From assembly GCF_020524345.1 (NCBI RefSeq), contig NZ_JAIVLH010000022.1:1-64000 (forward strand): a stretch of DNA of 64,000 nucleotides. The letters are read 5' to 3'. The notes below the pieces were generated by a model, which was not told where the DNA came from, ran no database searches, and was given only the letters and a program-made list of their open reading frames with translations. Of this stretch, positions 33,699 to 41,030 are shown in pieces. A program made the translations under genes and the position numbers. Every line of letters starts with the position of its first letter. The stretch's first letter is position 1. Source of the DNA: Metabacillus niabensis (GTDB taxonomy: Bacteria > Bacillota > Bacilli > Bacillales > Bacillaceae).

Positions 33699-35494
33699 TT
33701 GGTGAAAAAGCGAGCGCTATTTACGGAATATTTTCTCCAACATAAATGGGAGTATTTGCTGGGAGCAGTGTTATTAACAATTTCTCTTGCTCTTCAATTA
33801 ATGGTTCCCTTGGTGTTAGAGGAGTTTACGAATGGAATTCAATATGCCACGACCACAGCAAGTGATCTGATGGAGTTAGCCGTTTACTTTATTTGGTTAG
33901 GTCTGGGAATTTTCGTTTTTCGTTCTTGCGGCCGCATTTATATTTTCCGCTTATCAAGAATGCTTGAACGTGATTTACGTACCCGATTATTTCAACATTG
34001 GGAGAAGCTCCCTGCGGAATATTATCAAAATCAAAGAATCGGTAATCTGATGGCTCACGCTGTAAACGATGTGAATGTGCTTCGTCAAATTGGGATGCAA
34101 GGTGTTTTTCAAATGATTGAAGCATTTATTTTAATAACAATTGGTATTTTCCTTATGGCAGGTACGATTAATTTGTACCTTACTTTACTCGTCTTCATTC
34201 CATTGCCGGCCTTAACATACTTGGCCTACCGTTTCCGAATAAAAATTCGAATGCACTCAACGAAGGTCCAAGAAGCCATTGGTACGTTAACAAGCCGTGT
34301 TCAAGAGTTTTGTACCGGAATAAGGGTCATTAAAACGTATGTCCAAGAGCAAGAAGAAATGAAAAAGTTTATGAAGGAAAATGATCAAAATATAAAGGCG
34401 AATCAACAACTGATCCGTGCAAATTCACTTTTCACTTCACTTAGTCAGGGAATTGTAGGACTTAGTTACTTACTCTCTATCGTGTTTGGCTCAATTTTGG
34501 TCATGCGGGGTACGATTACGCTTGGGGAATTTGTTGCATTTAATACATACCTGTCCCTGCTTATTTCACCAATAGAAAACCTTGGAAAAGTGATCAATTT
34601 ATTTCAACATGGAAAAGCTGCTGATCAACGATTATCTGAGGTGCTTGCTACGGAGCCAACCATTAAAGATGAAAAAGATGTCATTCCTGTTATGGCTCTG
34701 AGTGGAGACATTGATATCAAAAATCTATCCTTTTACTATCAAATAGCCAACTTGAAGCTCTTCATAATATTAATTTATCAATTAAAAAAGGAACAAGTTT
34801 AGGAATTGTTGGGAGAATTGGCAGTGGGAAATCGACCTTAGTCAATCTTCTATTACGACTATATAATCCACCTAAAGACACTATTTTTATTGATCATTAC
34901 GATATACGAAAACTCCCACTTCATGTTTTAAGATCTTCAATAGGATACGTCCCACAAACGAACTTTCTTTTTTCTTCTACTATTCAAGATAATATTGCCT
35001 TCGATCCAAAAGATTATCAAACGAAACATGTTTTTCGAGCAGCTCGGCAGGCTGAAGTTTATGCAGACATTCAAGGATTTGCCGAAGGTTTTCAAACGGC
35101 ATTAGGGGAAAGGGGACTTTCATTATCAGGTGGACAAAGACAACGAGTAAGCATAGCTCGAGCATTAATAAAAAATTCACCGATCTTAATTCTTGATGAT
35201 AGTTTAAGTGCTATTGATGCAAAAACGGAGGAAAGAATTCTATACACTTTGAAAGCGGAAATGAAGGGGAAAACTTCGATCATGATCAGTCACCGTATTT
35301 CAACGATACAGCATGCCGATCAAATTATTGTAATGGATAAAGGGCAAATTGTTGAACAAGGTACACATGAAACCCTCCTTAGAAAAAGTGGGATTTATAA
35401 AAATATGTATGTTCAGCAATCCAATGAAATGGTCATGGAAACCTCAAACGAAAGAACAATTCGTTTAAAGAAGTGGGGGAATGAACATCGCTAA
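33699..35494 (+). pseudogene. ABC exporter half-transporter (YheI/BmrC-like), frameshifted near 34742
   Basis: First subunit of a heterodimeric ABC exporter. The N-terminal six-helix membrane domain reads in one frame (33699-34802). The nucleotide-binding domain continues in the -1 frame with Walker A GRIGSGKST, signature LSGGQRQR and Walker B ILILDDSLSAID, to the stop at 35494. The break is in FYYQ|NSQLEALHNI at about 34736-34746, where CAAAT replaces an expected CAAAAT: one A missing from a short run. The Walker B carries Asp in place of the catalytic Glu, as in degenerate-site subunits. A single-base deletion, slippage site or assembly error are all possible. The start is TTG 33699 or GTG 33702. 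Confidence 0.85.
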
Positions 35495-37586
35495 TATGAG
35501 CGACCGTCAGTTATTAGGAAGAATGCTTGGTTTTGCAAAGCCATATTGGAAAAGAATGATCTTATCTATTTTTATCACAGGGTTGATTGTCATTGCCAGC
35601 CTCGCCCAGCCTTATATTATTAAAGTAGCGATAGACACGTATATAAACGGAATCTACTCACCGATGGTTGTCGTAAGTCGGGATGAGGCAGATGATATGA
35701 AAAACAGGTTGAATCATCTTGATATGGAGTTTCAGGAAATGGCTAGCTTAGAAGAAAAAGTATATATTAGATTACCAGGTTCTAAAAATGAAAAGGAGAT
35801 CCAAGACTTAGAGAAAGCATCAATTGTTTCAATTGAGAATACCCATTATCTGGTTCAAGGCTGGAATGAAGGATTATCAAAGGCAGAGGAATATCAACTC
35901 CATTCATCGACTAATCAAATTGAAATTGATGGAAAGCTATTTCCGGTCAATCATTTGAGTCAAGCGGAAATGAATCAATTTCGAGAGCAGGATTATACAG
36001 GCCTACTAATATTGGGGGCGATTTATTTTATTCTCATCGCAAGTTCCGCCGTTCTTACCTTTTATCAGCAAAATACGCTGCAATATACTGGACAATCAAT
36101 TATATATGATATTAGAGAGACTATTTTTAAGCACCTTTCGAAAATGTCGATTTCTTTTTATGGGAAGCACCCGATCGGAAGATTAGTCACAAGAATTACC
36201 CATGATGTAGAAGCTCTCAATCAATTATACTCACAGGTTATTGTTAACTTAATTAAGGAAGTTCTTATTCTTTTAGGTATTATCTTCATCATGTTACATC
36301 TCAGTGTAAAGCTTACATTAGTTAGTTTAATTGTCATACCGGCTGTTATGATCACAACCATTTATTTTAAAACGGTTATGAGAAAGGCTCAGCGAAAAAT
36401 TCGCCTTATTTTATCAAAGCTTAATTCGTTTCTTGCTGAAAATTTATCAGGTATGAGTATTATCCAGCTCTTTGTACGGGAAGAAAAACAGCTTGAGCAA
36501 TTTAATGAGTTGAATGAACGTCATTATAAAGCTGGAATGCGACAGACGATTTTAAATTCCATTTTTAATCCTTCCATCGGTTTTTTTGGTAATCTTTCTC
36601 TTGCATTACTTGTTTGGTTTGGAGGAAGAAATGTTTTGGAAGGTGCGATAACTTTCGGTATTGTGTATGCCTTTACACATTATGTGAGGCAATTTTTTGA
36701 GCCGCTAAGGGCACTTGCTGATCAGTTCAACCAAATTCAGTCTGCACTTGCGTCAGCAGAACGTATTTTTGAAACCTTGGACACAAAGTCAACGATCCTT
36801 AATCCTCATACTCCAAAAAAATTAGGGAGCGATATTAAAGGAGAAATACGCTTTGACCATGTATCTTTTGCCTATAAGAATGAGGAATGGGTGTTGAAAG
36901 ATATTCATTTTCATATTCAACCTGGGGAGACGGTTGGAATTGTAGGGGAAACAGGTGCAGGAAAAAGCTCGATTATTCAGCTTATTAACCGTTTTTATGA
37001 CATCCAAAAGGGAAAGATTTGCCTAGATGATGTGAATATAAAGGATGTTCAGCTGTCAGAGCTGAGAAAACATATTGGGATTATTCAACAAGATAGCTTT
37101 GTTTTTTCCGGGACTGTTTTTGATAATATCCGATTAAATCAGCAGGATATTACGAATGAAGACATCATTAAGGTGGCGAAATCTGTCAACATTGACTCCT
37201 TTTTCCGCACTTTACCAAACCAATATGAAACAGTGCTAGGTGAGCAAGGTACTGTATTATCTACAGGGCAAAATCAGCTTTTATCATTTTTAAGAGCAAT
37301 TATGGCCAACCCTAAAGTGTTAATTCTTGATGAAGCAACAGCAAATATTGATACAGAAACAGAAGCGGTTGTCCAAAAAACATTAAGAAAAATCTCTGGA
37401 AATCGCACCACAATCATCATTGCCCATCGGTTATCAACCATTCAGCATGCAGATAAAATTATCGTTTTAAATAAGGGGAAGATCGTGGAAATGGGGAATC
37501 ATCAAGAGCTTATTAAATCGAGGAACATGTATTATCAACTATGTAAGAGTCAGAGCAAAGCAAATCGATCAAGAGTTCGGGTATAA
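35481..37586 (+). CDS. ABC exporter half-transporter (YheH/BmrD-like)
   Basis: Second subunit of the heterodimeric exporter, 701 residues. TM1 (about 22-42) is followed by an unusually long loop of about 110 residues before TM2 (near 175), as in the YheH/BmrD group. The ATPase domain has Walker A GETGAGKSS, signature LSTGQNQLLS (altered from LSGGQ), Walker B VLILDEATANID with catalytic Glu, and H-loop IIAHRLST. It overlaps the preceding gene by 14 bp (ATG 35481), so translation is coupled. The altered signature and the partner's degenerate Walker B would form the one inactive ATP site typical of such dimers. Exports drugs or lipids; substrate unknown. Confidence 0.92.
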   Translation: MNIANMSDRQLLGRMLGFAKPYWKRMILSIFITGLIVIASLAQPYIIKVAIDTYINGIYSPMVVVSRDEADDMKNRLNHLDMEFQEMASLEEKVYIRLPGSKNEKEIQDLEKASIVSIENTHYLVQGWNEGLSKAEEYQLHSSTNQIEIDGKLFPVNHLSQAEMNQFREQDYTGLLILGAIYFILIASSAVLTFYQQNTLQYTGQSIIYDIRETIFKHLSKMSISFYGKHPIGRLVTRITHDVEALNQLYSQVIVNLIKEVLILLGIIFIMLHLSVKLTLVSLIVIPAVMITTIYFKTVMRKAQRKIRLILSKLNSFLAENLSGMSIIQLFVREEKQLEQFNELNERHYKAGMRQTILNSIFNPSIGFFGNLSLALLVWFGGRNVLEGAITFGIVYAFTHYVRQFFEPLRALADQFNQIQSALASAERIFETLDTKSTILNPHTPKKLGSDIKGEIRFDHVSFAYKNEEWVLKDIHFHIQPGETVGIVGETGAGKSSIIQLINRFYDIQKGKICLDDVNIKDVQLSELRKHIGIIQQDSFVFSGTVFDNIRLNQQDITNEDIIKVAKSVNIDSFFRTLPNQYETVLGEQGTVLSTGQNQLLSFLRAIMANPKVLILDEATANIDTETEAVVQKTLRKISGNRTTIIIAHRLSTIQHADKIIVLNKGKIVEMGNHQELIKSRNMYYQLCKSQSKANRSRVRV

Positions 37587-37594
37587 AAAACTTG

Positions 37595-37628
37595 AAGGTA
37601 GGGCTTGAAGGATGAAGCTCTACCTTTT
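37595..37628 (+). terminator. bidirectional terminator between the exporter and AraC genes
   Basis: AAGGTAGGGCTT (37595-37606) / AAGCTCTACCTT (37615-37626) with an 8-nt loop and TTT. It overlaps the 3' end of the converging AraC gene. Confidence 0.75.
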
Positions 37629-38546
37629 GTCAGGATGATTAGAAAGCTCTCCGCTAATCTGTTTGTGATCTTCACAATATTGAGAAGGGGAAACTCCAAT
37701 AATTCGTTTAAAGGTTCTGCTAAAATATAATTCATCACCATATCCAACGGTCTGGCTTACTTCTTTTATTTTTACATCAGATAAGACAAGTAGTTCTTTT
37801 GCACGGTCGATACGTAGATGTGTTAAATAATCGATCGGACTTAAGCCGATATATTTTTTGAAAAGTCTTGAATAATGGCTGGTACTCAGTCCGGCAATTT
37901 GGGATAGTTCAGACAAGGTGATCGTATTTTTGTAATGATTAATCATGTACTCTATCGTTCCTTCAATCGCTTTTTTGCTATCACCGCTTATCATTTGAGA
38001 ATTGAAATCTTCTACAAAGGTTAATAACAACTCCCCAAAAACCATTCTTTGCTGCATATTAACGGTTGTCCCTTGTCTTTTTGCTAATGAGCTTAACTGC
38101 TCAAGTAAAACTGTTACGGCGGAATGATTGCTAATTGTATAAACTCCTTTAAGAGGAAAAGGGACATCCTGTGAATGTTTAAATTGCCATACATCTTTAT
38201 CCTCAAAAGCCATTGCATATGAAAAACGAACATAATAAAATTCCAACGGATTCGTACGGTATGACTTCTTATCACATACCATTTGAGGAGTAAAAAAAAC
38301 GAGTCTGCCTGGCTGTAATTTATGCTTCTTTCCGTTAATGACGACTTCTCCTCTTCCTTTTGTTACATACCAAAGGGAGTAATAACGCGGCCTTTTATTT
38401 TTTCGAACCCAATCAGGAGGACATATTTTATGTCCGGCTAATAATATGGAGAAAATAAGCTTATGTAATGAAGATGAAAGGTTACTCATGCTGTGACACA
38501 AATGACAATCCCCTTTCCGAATTACTGCATTTATCATACTATCCAT
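37620..38546 (-). CDS. AraC-family transcriptional regulator
   Basis: One-component regulator of 308 residues. The N-terminal cupin sensor domain (about 45-180; RYYSLWYVTKGRGEVVINGKK) precedes a C-terminal AraC DNA-binding domain (about 205-300) with LSELSQIAGLSTSHYSRLFK and VSQTVGYGDELYFSRTFKR. A CxxC-like pair, C14/C17 (GDCHLCHS), lies in the N-terminus. It is divergent from the rhamnogalacturonan esterase genes and so probably regulates the pectin locus in response to a sugar. The TAATCATTA motif in the divergent region is a candidate target. The start could be M4 (38537). Confidence 0.87.
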   Translation of the reverse strand: MDSMINAVIRKGDCHLCHSMSNLSSSLHKLIFSILLAGHKICPPDWVRKNKRPRYYSLWYVTKGRGEVVINGKKHKLQPGRLVFFTPQMVCDKKSYRTNPLEFYYVRFSYAMAFEDKDVWQFKHSQDVPFPLKGVYTISNHSAVTVLLEQLSSLAKRQGTTVNMQQRMVFGELLLTFVEDFNSQMISGDSKKAIEGTIEYMINHYKNTITLSELSQIAGLSTSHYSRLFKKYIGLSPIDYLTHLRIDRAKELLVLSDVKIKEVSQTVGYGDELYFSRTFKRIIGVSPSQYCEDHKQISGELSNHPDKR

Positions 38547-38597
38547 ACGCCAAATCCATGAAAATAGAACAAACCTTTTACCTGGTGCATAGAAACC

Positions 38598-38631
38598 TAA
38601 TCATACTCTTAAGATCACATAGTAATCATTA
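38598..38631. promoter_or_regulatory. TAATCAT motifs in the AraC-esterase divergent region
   Basis: TAATCATA (38598-38605) and TAATCATTA (38623-38631) lie 25 bp apart in the non-coding region between the AraC regulator and the acetylesterase. The same 9-mer recurs at 40755, 40838 and 54295 in other control regions of the locus. Confidence 0.4.
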
Positions 38632-38681
38632 AAACATATGATTGTTTCTTCTCTAAAGAGAGATTAGACATCATCAAACAT

Positions 38682-39422
38682 ATGAATGAAAATGGAAATA
38701 GGAAAATCTATATCAGGAGCTGGGGGGGTAATACAATATCTCATAACGAATATCCAACCATTTATATAGCTGGTGATTCTACTGCTGCATCATACCCAAT
38801 AGAAAGAGCTCCACAAGCAGGGTGGGGGCAGGTATTACACCAATTCTTTACTGATGATATAACCATTTCAAATGAAGCAGCATCAGGAAGAAGCTCAAAA
38901 AGCTTTATTGTAGAAAAAAGGCTAACGAAAATTAATGAACATATCAAGGAAAACGATTACCTATTTATTCAATTTGGGCATAATGATTCAAAAACAGATG
39001 AAAGGTTTACAGATCCATTTACAGATTTTAAACATTATTTGAAACAGTATATTCATGTAGCCAAAAAGCATAAAGCAAAACCCATTTTACTAACACCTGT
39101 TCAAAGAAGAAGCTTTGATGAGTATGAAAATGTAAACGAAACACATGGCAATTATCCGGAAGCGATCATTCAACTAGGAAAGGAAGAAAACGTTCCGGTA
39201 ATCGATTTAGGAAAACGAAGCAAAGAATATTTTGAGAACATAGGTACTGAGAACACAAAAAAAATCTTTCTTTGGCTTGATCCAGATGAACATTCTAATT
39301 ACCCGAATGGACTACAAGATAACACTCATTTTTCTAAAAACGGAGCCCTTGAGGTTGCAAAATTAATAGTTGAAGGAATTCGAGATTTGGATTTACCAAT
39401 TGAAAAATATCTCATATATTGA
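38682..39422 (+). CDS. SGNH-family rhamnogalacturonan acetylesterase (RhgT/YesT-like)
   Basis: Removes acetyl groups from rhamnogalacturonan fragments in the cytoplasm. The four SGNH blocks are present: GDST (S33), the oxyanion glycine in AASGRSSKS, GHND and the DxxH of DNTHF. Length is 246 residues, with no signal peptide. ATG 38682 has no RBS and adds about 18 residues before the conserved IYIAGDST. A GGGGGGG run at 38723-38729 region lies 7 bp before an ATA codon (38736), so a non-standard or mutated start is possible. It opens the pectin locus divergently from the AraC regulator. Confidence 0.88.
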   Translation: MNENGNRKIYIRSWGGNTISHNEYPTIYIAGDSTAASYPIERAPQAGWGQVLHQFFTDDITISNEAASGRSSKSFIVEKRLTKINEHIKENDYLFIQFGHNDSKTDERFTDPFTDFKHYLKQYIHVAKKHKAKPILLTPVQRRSFDEYENVNETHGNYPEAIIQLGKEENVPVIDLGKRSKEYFENIGTENTKKIFLWLDPDEHSNYPNGLQDNTHFSKNGALEVAKLIVEGIRDLDLPIEKYLIY

Positions 39423-39465
39423 AGTAATTTTACTAATAGATTGTGGTTCTGAATCTTTTCAAAAA

Positions 39466-39592
39466 AGCTACAGTGGAATGGAGCGGAAGAACTCGACTCC
39501 TGCGGTAGAAGAGGAATGGCGAGACCCCACAGGCGAAGCCGAGAAGACTTGACTTCCTCCCCGCGGAAAGCGAGTGTCTGGAGCGCAATGGA
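39466..39592 (+). repeat. Bacillus-type intergenic repeat (CCCGCGGAAAGCGAGTG class)
   Basis: A GC-rich element containing GGAATGGAGCGGAAG, CGAGACCCCACAGGCGAAGC and CCGCGGAAAGCGAGTGTCTG. It strongly resembles a repeat scattered between genes in many Bacillus genomes. It sits between the two esterase genes, and its frame opens spuriously into the downstream gene. Confidence 0.75.
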
Positions 39593-39626
39593 ACGAATTA
39601 GTTTAGAAAAAGAAGGAGAGTTCACT

Positions 39627-40652
39627 TTGTTAAATCCCGATGACTTTCTTGAAAATTTATATAATGACACTGTTTCAAAAGCTAAAGTTTATGACCAACA
39701 CTGGCAAGAACAAACAAAATCTAAATTTGAACAATTGATTGGTCGTTTTCCATACCCAGAAGAAACTTCGTTGAATACTAAACTTATTGAGAAAACGGAA
39801 AAAGATGAATATTGGCGTTTAAAAATAGAAATAACAACAACTGACCAACTACGTTGTTCCACTTATGTCCTTCTCCCGAAGAAAAAAACAAACACAAAAG
39901 TCCCTGCCATACTTGCTCTTCATGGTCATGGCTATGGAAATAAAGAAATGGTTGGGTTAAATCATAATGGAACTGAAATTGAAGGAGAGCCGGGCATACA
40001 TACGAATTGTGCAATAGAACTTGTACAAAAAGGGATGGTTGTTGTTGTACCAGAGTTAATCGGATTTGGTGAACGAAAGCTGGCAAAAGATGCTGAGTCT
40101 AGCGAGCCTAGTAGTAGTTCATGTTTTTCAATTGCAAGTCAATTGCTCTTAATGGGGAAAACGATAGCAGGATTGAGGGTTTTTGAATGTAGAAGAGTTA
40201 TAGATTACATACAAACGATTGATATGGTTGATCAAGACAGAATTGGATGTTTGGGTTTCTCTGGCGGGGGCCTTGTAGCAGCCTTTACCTCAATTATCGA
40301 TGAACGGATAAAAGCTACTGTTCTTTCCGGCTATACCAATACATTTAAAGGCAGTATCATGGATCGAAATCACTGCCTTGATAATTATATTCCAGGAATT
40401 TTACATCTAGGTGAAATGCCTGAGTTGTTGGGGTTACTTACACCAAGACCTTTGTTTATTGAGACAGGAAAACATGATACAGTATTTCCAATTAAACATG
40501 CAAAAGAAGCGTTGGAAACCATTTATGAAATTTACAGAAGGTTTGGTGCGGAAAATTTTATAGATCAACACTTTTTTGATGGAAAGCACGAAATATGCGG
40601 TGACAAGTCCTATAACTGGCTTTTAAAAAACTTGGCAGGATCTGATGAATAG
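39627..40652 (+). CDS. alpha/beta-hydrolase family esterase (acetyl-xylan-esterase-like)
   Basis: A 341-residue cytoplasmic hydrolase. It has the oxyanion-side motif ALHGHGYGN, nucleophile in GFSGGG (about residue 211), acid in ETGKHDTVFP and histidine in DGKHEICG. It belongs to the abhydrolase group that contains acetyl-xylan and related sugar esterases; its place in the locus points to deacetylating pectic oligomers. TTG 39627 is chosen because GGAG at 39615-39618 lies 8 bp upstream. The longer frame from 39516 starts inside a dispersed repeat and would add 37 artefactual residues. Confidence 0.82.
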   Translation: MLNPDDFLENLYNDTVSKAKVYDQHWQEQTKSKFEQLIGRFPYPEETSLNTKLIEKTEKDEYWRLKIEITTTDQLRCSTYVLLPKKKTNTKVPAILALHGHGYGNKEMVGLNHNGTEIEGEPGIHTNCAIELVQKGMVVVVPELIGFGERKLAKDAESSEPSSSSCFSIASQLLLMGKTIAGLRVFECRRVIDYIQTIDMVDQDRIGCLGFSGGGLVAAFTSIIDERIKATVLSGYTNTFKGSIMDRNHCLDNYIPGILHLGEMPELLGLLTPRPLFIETGKHDTVFPIKHAKEALETIYEIYRRFGAENFIDQHFFDGKHEICGDKSYNWLLKNLAGSDE

Positions 40653-40692
40653 AAGTGATTCCACAACATTTGAGATGAAGATATTAAAGAAG

Positions 40693-40731
40693 GTAAAAAG
40701 GGCGTCCTATCTAGACCGGCTCTTTTTACTT
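40693..40731 (+). terminator. terminator after the esterase gene
   Basis: GTAAAAAGGGC (40693-40703) / GCTCTTTTTAC (40719-40729) with one G-T pair. Confidence 0.75.
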
Positions 40732-40752
40732 TGTAATCTGTTGATTTTTTTA

Positions 40753-40848
40753 TATAATCATTACGTTATGTCAGGTTCACTAGATCACTTTATTAGTTGA
40801 AATCCTATTTTTATACTCCAATTTGATTTACCTGTTGTAATGATTATA
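40753..40848. repeat. 12-bp inverted repeat containing TAATCATTA, 72 bp apart
   Basis: TATAATCATTAC (40753-40764) and GTAATGATTATA (40837-40848) are perfect inverse copies. They flank 72 bp without a gene, in the region controlling the YesS-like regulator. They may be paired binding sites for a looping regulator. Confidence 0.6.
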
Positions 40849-40924
40849 GCGATCTTATTAAAAATAAAGTAGGTTTAGTTGTAAGTGTTATCAAACGAAA
40901 GATCAATAAAGGAGGAATTTAATT

Positions 40925-40942
40925 GTGAAAATGGCAGTATAA
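40925..40942 (+). other. five-codon minimal reading frame with perfect Shine-Dalgarno
   Basis: AAAGGAGG (40908-40915) is followed after 9 bp by GTG AAA ATG GCA GTA TAA. It lies 16 bp upstream of the -35 box of the YesS-like gene. It may be a remnant of a gene start or a minimal leader. Confidence 0.4.
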
Positions 40943-40957
40943 GAGAGTAACAGCATA

Positions 40958-40987
40958 TTGACATTAAATTTAGTGGAATCATATAAT
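40958..40987 (+). promoter_or_regulatory. sigma-A promoter of the YesS-like gene
   Basis: TTGACA (40958-40963) and TATAAT (40982-40987), both perfect, are separated by 18 bp and lie about 45 bp upstream of the start codon. Confidence 0.88.
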
Positions 40988-40995
40988 GATAACTA

Positions 40996-41010
40996 ATGTA
41001 AGCGTTTTAT
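40996..41010. promoter_or_regulatory. cre-like site downstream of the YesS-like promoter
   Basis: ATGTAAGCGTTTTAT matches the cre pattern except that A replaces the near-terminal C. It sits at about +3 to +17 relative to the promoter, a position used for CcpA repression. Confidence 0.55.
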
Positions 41011-41030
41011 TGGCAGGGAAGAGGTGATGA

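Larger units (their letters stand above)
40653..41030. other. 378-bp control region upstream of the YesS-like regulator
   Basis: It contains, in order, a terminator (40693-40729), a 12-bp inverted repeat (40753-40848), a five-codon reading frame with a perfect RBS (40908-40942), a consensus promoter (40958-40987) and a cre-like site (40996-41010). Each is listed separately. Confidence 0.7.

Noticed and set aside
39516-39626. 37-residue N-terminal extension of the alpha/beta esterase
   Set aside because: It reads through a dispersed GC-rich repeat; TTG 39627 has a well-spaced RBS.
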